Shown here piece by piece: positions 5,600-14,045 of a DNA stretch of 24,656 nucleotides. Both the position numbers and the translations under genes were made by a program. Source of the stretch: a virus; the IMG/VR virus record IMGVR_UViG_3300008108_000465, positions 1 to 24,656 of that record, one strand, 5' to 3'. A model generated the notes under the pieces. It was not told the DNA's origin. It saw only the letters and a program-made list of their open reading frames with translations, and made no database searches. Positions within the stretch are counted from its first letter, which is position 1; the number at the start of each line of letters is the position of its first letter.

Positions 5600-6127
5600 A
5601 TGAAATTGAACGTGATCGACGAGCTACCTAATTGCACGGGCTGGCTAGCATCTGAAAAGCTGGACGGAGTTCGGGCTATTTGGACGGGTGAGTGCTTTAT
5701 TACTCGCCAAGGTAAGATGTTAAAACCACCTACATGGTTCACAGCTAAAATGCCATCTGTTAGATTAGACGGCGAAATCTACATGGGACGCGGCAGGTTT
5801 AACGAGCTGCAACGGGCTATGCAGATTAAGGGCGGAGACTGGTCAGGTATCGAGTATCATGTATTTGACTTAGCCGAGCTTAGAACTCCGATTGAAGCTA
5901 GATTACAGAAGCTCAAATCTATCAAGCTACCCTCGCACGTTAAACTAGTTAGCCATGTAGTTCTTTCATCTAACAGGGAATTAGATGAAATGGAAAAAGC
6001 TATTGTAGATGGCGGTGGCGAGGGCGTAGTTATCCGCGCCGCTGGATCATCTTACAAGGGTGTATTCGATTACAATATGGTTAAGGTTAAGCGACTATTT
6101 CCAGACTTGGAACGCTGGCAAGGATGA
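5600..6127 (+). CDS. Minimal ATP-dependent DNA ligase-like nucleotidyltransferase (no OB domain)
   Basis: The 175-residue product carries the nucleotidyltransferase motifs of ATP-dependent ligases in order: motif I EKLDGVRA with the AMP-accepting Lys20; motif III LDGEIYMGRGRF (56-67); IIIa YHVFDL (86-91); IV EGVVIRAAG (141-149); V MVKVKRLF (160-167). The protein ends 10 residues later, so the OB-fold with motif VI, needed in ordinary ligases for adenylation and nick binding, is missing. Usual phage and bacterial ligases are 270 residues or more. It lies between terS and terL and overlaps terL by 4 nt (ATGA), so it is expressed with packaging genes. It may seal nicks, act with a host OB partner, or be a nucleotidyltransferase with another substrate. 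Confidence 0.85.
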   Translation: MKLNVIDELPNCTGWLASEKLDGVRAIWTGECFITRQGKMLKPPTWFTAKMPSVRLDGEIYMGRGRFNELQRAMQIKGGDWSGIEYHVFDLAELRTPIEARLQKLKSIKLPSHVKLVSHVVLSSNRELDEMEKAIVDGGGEGVVIRAAGSSYKGVFDYNMVKVKRLFPDLERWQG

Positions 6128-7887
6128 ACGAACGAGCGATATCTGAGCTAATAACTGGAGCTAGGCAGGGGTTTAGACCGCCTACGGATCTAAAGCCGTG
6201 GGAATGGGCTGCGTTAAACGTCAAGATTTCAAACAGCGAAAGGTCGACTAGATTTGACCCAGAGCAAACGCCGTGGTGGAAAGCACCTTTAGAATGTGCT
6301 GGAGACTTTGATACTAGGCAGGTAGTTATCGTAGCCCCAACTGGATCTGGTAAATCAACTATGGCAGAGGCTTTGATACCTTATGTAGTTTCGGAGAATC
6401 CTGGTGCTTTTCTCTACGCATCGCAAACGAACGAATCAGCTAAGTTCTGGGGCGAGACTAGGCTTAAACCAGCTTTAATGTCATCGCAACACGTTAAAGA
6501 CCTATTCCCTAAAGACCGACACGCTAGCCGCAAGTTGGAAATTATCTTTCCGCATATGCCTTTGATTCTAGGAGGGGCTAACTTAGCTAACTTCCAAGAG
6601 AAGTCGGTTAGATGGCTTTACGGGGATGAGGTATGGGAATGGCAAGATGAGTTAATCCGCGAGTTCTTAGCTAGGCATCACAACCGCTGGAACAGGAAGG
6701 TTTATCTCGTATCTCAGGGCGGCTATGCTGATTCGGCATTTGATGTTGAATGGCAGAAATCCGATATGGCTTTCTTTAGCTGGAAATGCGATTGCGGAGA
6801 ACAGCAACCGTTTGAATTTGAGGGTATTAAATTCGATGTAGTTACAACTACGGAGGGACAGGTAGATGTAGAGGCTAGTTCTAGAACGTGTCGAATGAAA
6901 TGCCGAGCTTGTGATTTGGAGTATCCCGATGAGGTGCAAACTAGGCGTAAACTAACCGATTCAAATATGACTAATGGTGGTAATGGCTATATTACGACCA
7001 ACCCCGCCCATCACGAATCAGTTAGGGGTTTTCGGGTCGATTCGTTAGCGGTTTGGTGGATTCCTTGGCGGGAAGAGGTTAAAGAGTTCTTAGAGGCTAC
7101 AAAACTAGCCAAGCGTGGCGTTACAGACAGGCTTAGACAATGGACGCAGAAAAGACGTGCTAAGTTCTGGGGTGAGGATATGGCGGATGCTGAGATCATC
7201 GTAGAACGCGGTGGATTTACCAAGTTGGAATACGAGGGCGGAGTTAAGATCGAGAACGAGATACACCGATTCGCTACTATTGACGCTGGAGGAGACCATT
7301 ACTGGATGCTTATTACGGCATGGGCTAAAGGCGGATTCTGTAAGGTCTTATGGGAGGGCTATATTCCTAGTGATAGCGGCAGGGAGGAAAGGATTTTAGA
7401 GATATGCGATAGATACAAAGTTAAACGCTCGTTAACATTCATCGATATTGGATTTGAACAGGATAGGATTTTAGACCTTTGCGTTATGCATGGATGGACG
7501 GGCATAAAAGGCGAGGGTAATAAAAACTTCTTTCTACATACCAACGCACAAGGCAAAACAGTTGAGAAACTTTTCTCTAAAATTAAAAGGGCTAGTTCCA
7601 AGTCGGGCGGCATAGCTAAGTTTATGTTCTTGGCATCAAATCCAGTTAAAGACGTTTTAGCTAGGATGATGAAAAGCGGTAACCAGATTGAATTTCCAGA
7701 TGACTTGTCCAAGCCATTTGAAAACCATATGAGATGTGAGCGGCGGATAGTTGAGAAGAATCCAGAAACTGGGGAGGAGAAATCAAGGTGGATTAGACCT
7801 GGCGGTAAACCCAACCATTTATTTGACTGCCTAGTTTACGCGGTAGCAGCGGCATTAGCGTTTGAAGTAACTGAAACCGATCTCTAA
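6124..7887 (+). CDS. terL: Terminase large subunit, GpA family
   Basis: The product is 587 residues. The ATPase has Walker A APTGSGKST (71-79) and Walker B WLYGDEVW (164-171, Glu169 catalytic). A cysteine cluster CDC (222-224) with CRMKCRACD (256-264) may bind zinc, as in GpA terminases. The nuclease domain follows, with FATIDAGGDHYWMLITAWA near 383-401 and LTFIDIGFEQDR near 439-450 as acidic metal-binding segments. It cuts concatemers and drives DNA into the prohead. GpA enzymes are typical of cos-type packaging, which is an inference here. AAGG directly precedes ATG 6124. The stop TAA is within CTAACAG, just upstream of the head promoter. Confidence 0.93.
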   Translation: MNERAISELITGARQGFRPPTDLKPWEWAALNVKISNSERSTRFDPEQTPWWKAPLECAGDFDTRQVVIVAPTGSGKSTMAEALIPYVVSENPGAFLYASQTNESAKFWGETRLKPALMSSQHVKDLFPKDRHASRKLEIIFPHMPLILGGANLANFQEKSVRWLYGDEVWEWQDELIREFLARHHNRWNRKVYLVSQGGYADSAFDVEWQKSDMAFFSWKCDCGEQQPFEFEGIKFDVVTTTEGQVDVEASSRTCRMKCRACDLEYPDEVQTRRKLTDSNMTNGGNGYITTNPAHHESVRGFRVDSLAVWWIPWREEVKEFLEATKLAKRGVTDRLRQWTQKRRAKFWGEDMADAEIIVERGGFTKLEYEGGVKIENEIHRFATIDAGGDHYWMLITAWAKGGFCKVLWEGYIPSDSGREERILEICDRYKVKRSLTFIDIGFEQDRILDLCVMHGWTGIKGEGNKNFFLHTNAQGKTVEKLFSKIKRASSKSGGIAKFMFLASNPVKDVLARMMKSGNQIEFPDDLSKPFENHMRCERRIVEKNPETGEEKSRWIRPGGKPNHLFDCLVYAVAAALAFEVTETDL

Positions 7888-7896
7888 CAGTTAGGA

Positions 7897-7926
7897 TTGA
7901 CATTGCCATCAATAGAACGCAATGAT
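7897..7926 (+). promoter_or_regulatory. Head-gene promoter giving a probable leaderless mRNA
   Basis: TTGACA (7897-7902) precedes AATGAT (7921-7926, spacing 18; or CAATGA at spacing 17). Only 5-6 nt separate the -10 from ATG 7932, and the first T of the -35 is exactly 35 nt before the A of the ATG. No Shine-Dalgarno can exist on such a transcript. The same distance recurs at 14714 and 20553. Confidence 0.6.
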
Positions 7927-7931
7927 ATGCC

Positions 7932-8207
7932 ATGAGCTTGGCGGCAAACGGAAATGCAATTTATTTAGCGATTAAGGATGATCCGCGAGCAGTCGCGAAG
8001 ATACGTCAAGAAGCTAAAACGCTAGCATTGGCTATTGCAACTGATCAGAACGCATCGGCTCAAGTTACATCTGCTACGGTTAACGGGCAGACCTTTAATA
8101 CAAAACATAGCATGACTCAGGGTCAGCGATTGCAGCTTTTAAGATGGGTTATTAACTGCGTTGATAACTGCACGACTTTAAGTTCGACACAGATATCCAC
8201 ATTCTAA
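7932..8207 (+). CDS. gpW-like head-to-tail connector
   Basis: The 91-residue protein lies between terL and portal, the standard position of lambda gpW. The pattern of an N-terminal helical part, then ITSATVNG-like beta hairpin (VTSATVNGQTFNTKHSMT) and a final helix (QRLQLLRWVINCV) resembles the gpW fold. It would complete the head and form the joining surface after packaging. It opens a unit with its own promoter and is followed after 3 nt by portal. The assignment rests on position and a weak sequence pattern. Confidence 0.65.
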   Translation: MSLAANGNAIYLAIKDDPRAVAKIRQEAKTLALAIATDQNASAQVTSATVNGQTFNTKHSMTQGQRLQLLRWVINCVDNCTTLSSTQISTF

Positions 8208-8210
8208 GCT

Positions 8211-9713
8211 ATGATACTTGACCAATACGGACAACCTTGGAAGGTCGCTCATGCGGCTGAATACAACCCTAGACGCGGTTCTCAATTCGCAGTTAGAAAC
8301 GATGATATCGAGCGGCTTATCCCATCTAGTGACCGTAAGGCATTGGCTAGTTTATCCAATCGGTTATTTATCAATATGGGAGTTCCTAGGGCGTGTATTT
8401 TGCAGAAAGCGGATTACTCGGTCGGCGAGGCATGGTTACCTAGTTATATCGGACAGGATAAAGAAAAGGGCGATAAAGTAGCAAAGTTCATGCATGATAT
8501 TTGGTTACCACAAGCGGATATCCGTGGGGGTATTTTCGATTGGTGGAAAATGTTGGAACTAACCAGCGTAGAAATTGACCGCGCTGGAGACGTATTCTGG
8601 CTAATGGTTAAGGGCGATGATAATTTCCCTAGAATCCAAATGATTCCTTCGCATCGTTGTTATTCTGGTAGCGACACAGTAGTCAAAGAAGGTAAATATC
8701 GGGGTTATCGCATTTGTGATGGTGTTATTTATTATTCATCTGGCAGACCAGCAGCTTATCAGTTTAACGTAGGTAAGGACGGCAAAGAGGATATGGTAAC
8801 AATTCCTGCAACGGATGTAATTCATATATTTGACCCCACGCATTGCGACCAAGGACGAGGTTACCCAGCATTTACCCATGCTTTAGAATCTCTGAAAATG
8901 TCGTTGCTATCCTTAGAGGATGAGCGAGTAAGACAGCAGATTATTTCAAGACTGCATTTAACCGTATTCAATCAGAACGGTTCACCAGACCTAGATGACC
9001 CTCGCACATCACTACTAGAAAAAACGGCTGGCAATACAGGATTTACCCAACAATCATTCCCTGGCGGCGTTTATTATATGTCATCGGAGGGTAACGAGAA
9101 GATCGAGCAGATCAAACATGATAACCCTGGCGAAATCTGGGAGTCATTCCAAGATCGAATTGCTCGTGATGCAATTATACCAGTTTGGTCTTATTCCGTT
9201 TGGAAATCAACAGGACAAGGCACATCGGAGCGGGGCGAGATTGTTAAATGCCGCCGTTTCGTAACCAAACGCCAAGGTCAACTATGGTATGCGGCTAGAA
9301 GAGCTTTAACGTGGGCTTATTCAGTATTTGCCGAACAAGGACGAGTTCCGAAACTATCCGCTCCGACTCTTTGGGATTTCTCAAAACCGCCTAGATTATC
9401 GGTAGATGATGGTAGAGAATCCAAGATGGAACTAGAAGAGTTACGCACGGGATCACGCAACCTAGACGAGGTTTTAGAGGCTCGCGGATTACGCCAAGAT
9501 GATTTCTACATGAAACGGGCTTGGTCGGTAGCGGAGCGTAAAGCAATCGCAGCAAAAGTAGCTCAAGAAGCATCGACTAAATACGGTATGGAGATTGAAA
9601 TTGAAGATCGAGAGATGTTCATGATGACTCCTAACGAAATGGGCGATCAATCAGAATCAAACAAAAACCCAAAAGAAGAATTAGATGATGAAAACGATTC
9701 AAGTAGAAAATAA
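8211..9713 (+). CDS. Portal protein, lambda gpB type
   Basis: The product is 500 residues, the usual size. Family features include RNDDIERLIPSSDRKALASLSNRLFINMGV near the start, a DRAGDVFWLMV strand, the IPATDVIHIFDPTHCDQGRGYPAF segment (about 198-222) and SVWKSTGQGTSERGEIVKCRRF, all typical of lambda-family portals. It forms the dodecameric ring through which DNA enters. The C-terminal 30 residues are acidic and disordered and overlap the protease start by 29 nt in another frame. No Shine-Dalgarno is visible, so it is probably coupled to the connector gene 3 nt upstream. Confidence 0.92.
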   Translation: MILDQYGQPWKVAHAAEYNPRRGSQFAVRNDDIERLIPSSDRKALASLSNRLFINMGVPRACILQKADYSVGEAWLPSYIGQDKEKGDKVAKFMHDIWLPQADIRGGIFDWWKMLELTSVEIDRAGDVFWLMVKGDDNFPRIQMIPSHRCYSGSDTVVKEGKYRGYRICDGVIYYSSGRPAAYQFNVGKDGKEDMVTIPATDVIHIFDPTHCDQGRGYPAFTHALESLKMSLLSLEDERVRQQIISRLHLTVFNQNGSPDLDDPRTSLLEKTAGNTGFTQQSFPGGVYYMSSEGNEKIEQIKHDNPGEIWESFQDRIARDAIIPVWSYSVWKSTGQGTSERGEIVKCRRFVTKRQGQLWYAARRALTWAYSVFAEQGRVPKLSAPTLWDFSKPPRLSVDDGRESKMELEELRTGSRNLDEVLEARGLRQDDFYMKRAWSVAERKAIAAKVAQEASTKYGMEIEIEDREMFMMTPNEMGDQSESNKNPKEELDDENDSSRK

Positions 9714-10785
9714 GCAAGGCAAGGTTAAACTAAATGAAGTTGTAACCCGTGAATCCATTGGTCGAATGATTGATGAGATTAGCAAACTATTCGGAGCTAA
9801 GGCAGTCGCGGATGGTGCGGATTTTGGCGAAATCATGAACGTAGCGGAAAACGCCGTTGATGTTTTAGATATCGAAATCAACTCCCCAGGCGGTAGCGTT
9901 TTTGATGGCTATACAGTTTATCAAGAAATCAAAAGCCTGCAAGATCGTGGTGTTGTCATCAACGCAACTATTACTGGCATGGCTGCATCGATGGCTAGCG
10001 TCATCTGTATGGCGTGTAACAAAGTATCAATAGTTCCACATGGTCGCATGATGATCCATGACGCATCCAGCGGTTTCTCTGGCAATGCCGACCAGATGCG
10101 GAAACAAGCTGACCTTCTAGATTCGATCAGTTCAGATATCGCTAATATCTATTCCTCACGCACTAAAAAGCCAGTTGAGGATATTCGAGCTATGATGAAA
10201 AAAGAAACTTGGATGGACGCTAAAACAACCGTAGATAATGGATTTGCTGATGAAATTGCAGAGAAAAAACTAAACGTATCTAACAACCTAACAGCCGAGC
10301 TTGACATTGTAGACGAAAAAGGGAATAAATCACCCATGAGCATTTTAACAAAGCTGTTCCCTAATAACGATCAAGTAGCGAATCTCGAAAACGCAATTCA
10401 AGAAAACGATTCTCTTCGTGCTGAGATTGCAGACCTTCAAGCTAAACTTGAAACCGCAAAAGAAGCAGATCAGACCCTTATCGAGAACACCGTCAAAATT
10501 GAAAACTTGACCGCTGAACTAGCAACCGCACAATCCGAACTGGAAACAGTTAAGGCTGAGTTGGAAGAAACCAAGGCAGCAGTAGTTGTTGAGGCAGAAT
10601 CCGCCAGCGATAAAGCAATCGAAATGCTAGCTGGTATCGGTCAATCAGACCCGCTTCCAATCGAAAACGGCGGCGAGCAAAGATCTATCTTGGAGCAATT
10701 TGAATCCCTCAAAGGTTCTGAGGCAACCGCATTTTATAAAGCTAACAGAAAAGCTATTCTTTCTGAACAATCAAAACGTAAATAA
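9685..10785 (+). CDS. Prohead protease, ClpP-like (S14/S49 type), with scaffold-like C-terminal region
   Basis: The product is 366 residues. Residues 50-195 are ClpP-like: EINSPGGSVFDGYTVYQ (64-80, oxyanion region), GMAASMAS (98-105, catalytic Ser102), MMIHDASSG (122-130, His125) and ETWMDAKTTVDNGFADE (174-190, Asp178 as third residue). Residues about 225-310 are a long Glu/Leu-rich coiled coil, suited to scaffolding, and the end is LEQFESLKGSEATAFYKANRKAIL. It should mature the prohead by cleaving scaffold and perhaps portal. The start may be ATG 9685 or 9688; it overlaps the portal gene. This layout matches lambda gpC/Nu3. Confidence 0.9.
   Translation: MMKTIQVENKQGKVKLNEVVTRESIGRMIDEISKLFGAKAVADGADFGEIMNVAENAVDVLDIEINSPGGSVFDGYTVYQEIKSLQDRGVVINATITGMAASMASVICMACNKVSIVPHGRMMIHDASSGFSGNADQMRKQADLLDSISSDIANIYSSRTKKPVEDIRAMMKKETWMDAKTTVDNGFADEIAEKKLNVSNNLTAELDIVDEKGNKSPMSILTKLFPNNDQVANLENAIQENDSLRAEIADLQAKLETAKEADQTLIENTVKIENLTAELATAQSELETVKAELEETKAAVVVEAESASDKAIEMLAGIGQSDPLPIENGGEQRSILEQFESLKGSEATAFYKANRKAILSEQSKRK
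10336..10785 (+). CDS. Possible nested scaffold protein from an internal start of the protease gene
   Basis: An in-frame ATG at 10336 (residue 218 of the protease) would give 149 residues starting MSILTKLFPNNDQ and containing the whole coiled coil. Lambda makes its scaffold Nu3 this way from gene C, and no separate scaffold gene exists between protease and capsid here. An AAAAAGGG stretch lies about 12 nt upstream, farther than ideal. It is inferred from architecture, not shown. Confidence 0.45.
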   Translation: MSILTKLFPNNDQVANLENAIQENDSLRAEIADLQAKLETAKEADQTLIENTVKIENLTAELATAQSELETVKAELEETKAAVVVEAESASDKAIEMLAGIGQSDPLPIENGGEQRSILEQFESLKGSEATAFYKANRKAILSEQSKRK

Positions 10786-10805
10786 TCTCCTAACAAAATA
10801 ATACC

Positions 10806-11714
10806 ATGTCCACAATCGCAACTAATGACAAAATTTTCGTTCAAGAGGCTCTCAATGCCTTTACCGCTGGTCTCGCACCGCTGAACGCATTTACCCGTTC
10901 TTATTCAAGTGAAGCTCGCCGTAAAGGTGATGTTATCGCTATCCCTCGTGCCGATGCACTTAGCACGACCACATTCGCTTACGCCAACAACAGCGGTTAT
11001 CCTTACGAAACCGAAGGCGGAACGCTTAACACCATCAGCCTTAACCTCGACCAACACCAGATCGTAGGTGTCGATATTACTGATATCCAATTCGCCAGCA
11101 AAGGTGCTTCTGAGATTTCCGTATTCGCTCGCCAACAAGGACGTGCTTTGGCTCGTAAGTGTATCGAAAACATCTTCTCGTTGGTTTCTATCGCTAACTT
11201 TGGTGCAGCCGCTGCAACTGCAGTTTCCATCGCTGATACTGGTCTTACCCAACTTCGCAATGCTCGTAAAACTATGGTTGATCGCAAAGTAAATGGCGAA
11301 AACCTTAGCCTTATCGCATCTAGCGAATTGTTCGCTTCACTTCTCGGTGATAGCAATATCTCACAAGCCTTCCAATACGGCGGCAATGAAGCCATCCGTG
11401 AAGGTCGCATCCCTCGCCTTCTTGGTATGGATGTCTATGAGACAAACGCTCTCGCACTTGGTGGAACTCTTTCTCTCATTGGTTTCCTTGCACATCCTGA
11501 CGCAATCGCAGTCGCCATTCGCCAGCTGTTGCCACAAGACAACTCGCAATACCTTGCAGTTGATACCGTGGTTGATGACGAAACTGGTCTCGGTTTCACC
11601 TATCGCCGACACTTCAACCCAGGTAAAGGTCGCCATTACGCATCCTTTGAGTGCTTGTTTGGATTTACCCAAGCTCTCACTCTCGGACTCGGAATCCTCC
11701 GCAAAGCTGACTAA
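10806..11714 (+). CDS. Major capsid protein (HK97 fold)
   Basis: The 302-residue protein directly follows the protease. Features of a phage coat are RRKGDVIAIPRADA, EGGTLNTISLNLDQHQIVGVDI and ASELFASLLGDSN... MDVYETNAL, ending in a DDETGLGFTYRRHFNPGKGRHYASFECLFGF beta region. Codon choice differs sharply from the neighbours: Leu is CTC/CTT/TTG with CTA essentially absent, and Arg is CGT/CGC with AGA/AGG absent, as expected for the most abundant product. No Shine-Dalgarno is visible; a TAATAC lies just before ATG 10806. A strong terminator follows, so expression is insulated from the glycosyltransferase block. Confidence 0.88.
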   Translation: MSTIATNDKIFVQEALNAFTAGLAPLNAFTRSYSSEARRKGDVIAIPRADALSTTTFAYANNSGYPYETEGGTLNTISLNLDQHQIVGVDITDIQFASKGASEISVFARQQGRALARKCIENIFSLVSIANFGAAAATAVSIADTGLTQLRNARKTMVDRKVNGENLSLIASSELFASLLGDSNISQAFQYGGNEAIREGRIPRLLGMDVYETNALALGGTLSLIGFLAHPDAIAVAIRQLLPQDNSQYLAVDTVVDDETGLGFTYRRHFNPGKGRHYASFECLFGFTQALTLGLGILRKAD

Positions 11715-11737
11715 TTCTCTAGTGTTCGTAGTTCATA

Positions 11738-11770
11738 AAAGCACCGCTCAGAAATGGGCGGTGTTTTTTT
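11738..11770 (+). terminator. Intrinsic terminator after the capsid gene
   Basis: CACCGCTC (11742-11749) pairs with GGGCGGTG (11756-11763) around AGAAAT with one G-U pair, can extend with the flanking A's pairing to T's, and is followed by seven T's (11764-11770). This is a classical Rho-independent terminator ending the head operon. Confidence 0.88.
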
Positions 11771-11772
11771 AT

Positions 11773-11801
11773 TTGACAAAATCGGTTAGAATTACTAATT
11801 C
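11773..11801 (+). promoter_or_regulatory. Promoter of the glycan-modification block
   Basis: TTGACA (11773-11778) with a 17-nt spacer and TAATTC (11796-11801) follows the terminator by two bases. ATG 11814 is 12 nt past the -10, so the 5' leader would be only about 5-7 nt and have no Shine-Dalgarno. Confidence 0.6.
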
Positions 11802-11813
11802 TAATAGCGAGAT

Positions 11814-14045
11814 ATGAAATTAAGTTTAACCTGTATAACAGGGAATTGCGAAAAGGATATCGTTAGATTCCTAGATGCCTTCCAGCCGTATGTGGATGAG
11901 ATTGTTATGGTTCGTGCCATTGGCGATCAAGATCCAGATAAGACTATTGAAATAGCTAAATCCAGAGGTTGTATTACGTCTGAGTATTTTAATGTTAAAA
12001 AAGAATGGAATCATGTAGATGATTTCTCAGCGGCACGGAATGTGGCTTTAAGCCTAGCAACAGGCGATTGGTCTATGTGGGCTGATATGGATGATATCTG
12101 CGATGGGGCGGATAAGATTAAAGAGCTACTGGTTAAAGTTCCAGACGATATCTGGATGGTATCATGTCCCTATGTGGTTAGTGAACAAGGCGTGGTTTCT
12201 AACTTTAGGGAGCGGTTCTGGCGGAATAGCGGCAAGTTTAAATGGATTAACCCTATTCACGAAAACCTAATATGTATTGATCGTATGCCTAACCCAGCGG
12301 CGACAACTACCCAGTTTAAGGTTATCCACAAGCCAGAAGATCACAAAGGATGCACCCAAGATAGAAACCTGCGTATTTTGGAAACAGTCCCAGAGAAAGA
12401 AAGGTCAGTCGGGCATAAGTTTTACTACGCTCAAGAATTAATTAGGCGTGATGATCCTAGGTCTATTGATGCGGTTAAATCCTTTTTATCTGACAAAGAA
12501 AGCAATACTCCAGAACGGTTTGAAATGCTAATGACCTTGGCGGCTAAATCGGATGACTACGGAGCTAAGGCTAATTTCTATTTACAGGCATTTACAGAAG
12601 ATCCAGGCAGGGCAGAACCGCTTTACGAGTTAGCCGCATTGTCCTTGGCTTGTGATAATACTAAAAACGCCCTAGCCTACGCCGAAAAGATGATGGCTTG
12701 CAAATATCCAGATGACCCGTGTTGGAATCATCGTAAGATGTTTTACGAGTTCTGGCGTGATGATCTCTACTGGCAATGTCTGAGGGCATATGGTGATGTT
12801 TATTTGGCTGATATTTTACGCCGTAATGCTGCTATTAAAACTGGTAAGCCTATTATATCCTTAATCCATGCGACTAGGGGCAGAGCGGCTCAAGCGGTCA
12901 AAGCTAGGCAGAACTGGATCAGAACAGCTAACCATCCAGAGAGAATCGAGCATATATTTGTAGCTGATTTGGATGATGAGGAATCCGTAATTTTGTCGCG
13001 GTTTCCATCAGCTTTTATGGCTGAATCAAATGGTTGCGTAGGTGCTTGGAACTATGGGGCATCACTTACAGAAGGAGAAGTCTTAGTGCAACTTAGTGAC
13101 GATTGGAAGCCCTTTAAAGGATGGGATGACGCTATTCTTGATGCTATTGGTGATACATCTAAACCATCGGTATTAGCTATCTCTGATGGGCATAGAACGG
13201 ATGATTTGCTATGTATGGCGATTATGACCCGACAACGGTATAAAGACCAAGGCTTTATGTTCCATCCTGAGTTCTTCTCGATGTATTCTGATAATTGGTT
13301 TTCAGAATGTGCTTTCCGAGATGGCGTAGTTATTGATGCTCGTGATTCAATTAAATTTGAACACGAACACCCAGTATTCGGCAAGGCTGAGATGGATAAT
13401 ACTTACGCTAGAAGCAATGCAAACGAGCATTACGAGAGGGGGGCAAAGGCATTGGAACGTCTACGGGCTGGGATTAAAACTAGTTCGGATATTGTCGGAT
13501 GGTGTGATTATAAGCACTTTTACCGATCTATTGCCAAAGTAATACCAGACGGCGGTAAGTTCGTAGAGGTAGGTAGCTGGATGGGACAGTCGATTATATG
13601 CTTAGCTCAAGAATTGCAAAATCTAGGTAAAAACGTGCAACTGTATTGCGTTGATACTTGGAAGGGTGAGCAAAATCAACCCACGCATTTACAGGTAGTA
13701 GATGAACACGGCGGTTCAATACTTTGGAAATTCAAGCAAAATATCGAAGCCGCTGGTGTATCAGAAATGATAAAGATTATCGAATCCGATAGTGCCGAGG
13801 CTGCATCTTTATTTGAAGATAATAGTATTGATGGTTGCTATATCGATGCAGCGCACGATTACGAATCAGCTAAAAAGGATATTAACGCTTGGTATAGCAA
13901 AGTTAAGCCTAACGGAATTTGGGCGGGTCACGATTACCCTTGGCACGAAGTAGAGCAAGCTATCCACGAACATTCAGACAAGCATAAATACAAAGTAGCT
14001 GGAATCGGTCGGGTATGGATTAAAGAACCAGAAGCAAAACCATGA
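11814..14045 (+). CDS. Three-part glycosyltransferase / TPR / glycosyltransferase / methyltransferase
   Basis: The product is 743 residues. Residues 1-215 are a GT2 (GT-A) domain of the kind that starts LSLTCITGNCE, with DDFSAARN (69-76) and the DMDD nucleotide-sugar motif (91-94). About 200-320 is helical and TPR-like (FYLQAFTEDPGRAEPLYELAALSL). About 345-545 is a second GT-A-like domain (PIISLIHATRGR, NGCVGAWNYGA, QLSDDWKPFKGWDD with SDD at 428-430). About 560-735 is a class I SAM methyltransferase of the Methyltransf_24 kind: FVEVGSWMGQS (583-593), YCVDTWKGE (611-619), YIDAAHDYESAKKDI (676-690). It probably builds and methylates a sugar chain, on the virion or on the host surface; the substrate is unknown. 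It has its own promoter after a terminator, so it is a separately controlled cargo gene among structural genes. Confidence 0.85.
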   Translation: MKLSLTCITGNCEKDIVRFLDAFQPYVDEIVMVRAIGDQDPDKTIEIAKSRGCITSEYFNVKKEWNHVDDFSAARNVALSLATGDWSMWADMDDICDGADKIKELLVKVPDDIWMVSCPYVVSEQGVVSNFRERFWRNSGKFKWINPIHENLICIDRMPNPAATTTQFKVIHKPEDHKGCTQDRNLRILETVPEKERSVGHKFYYAQELIRRDDPRSIDAVKSFLSDKESNTPERFEMLMTLAAKSDDYGAKANFYLQAFTEDPGRAEPLYELAALSLACDNTKNALAYAEKMMACKYPDDPCWNHRKMFYEFWRDDLYWQCLRAYGDVYLADILRRNAAIKTGKPIISLIHATRGRAAQAVKARQNWIRTANHPERIEHIFVADLDDEESVILSRFPSAFMAESNGCVGAWNYGASLTEGEVLVQLSDDWKPFKGWDDAILDAIGDTSKPSVLAISDGHRTDDLLCMAIMTRQRYKDQGFMFHPEFFSMYSDNWFSECAFRDGVVIDARDSIKFEHEHPVFGKAEMDNTYARSNANEHYERGAKALERLRAGIKTSSDIVGWCDYKHFYRSIAKVIPDGGKFVEVGSWMGQSIICLAQELQNLGKNVQLYCVDTWKGEQNQPTHLQVVDEHGGSILWKFKQNIEAAGVSEMIKIIESDSAEAASLFEDNSIDGCYIDAAHDYESAKKDINAWYSKVKPNGIWAGHDYPWHEVEQAIHEHSDKHKYKVAGIGRVWIKEPEAKP

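Noticed and set aside
11003-11410. Antisense ORFs opposite the capsid (two long ones in 10905-11410)
   Set aside because: These are mirror frames of a strongly biased gene; no promoter or ribosome site is seen on the minus strand anywhere in the window.
11293-11817. Same-strand 174-codon frame overlapping the capsid gene
   Set aside because: It is a by-product of the capsid codon bias; it has no recognisable domain, runs through the terminator and ends inside the next gene's start.
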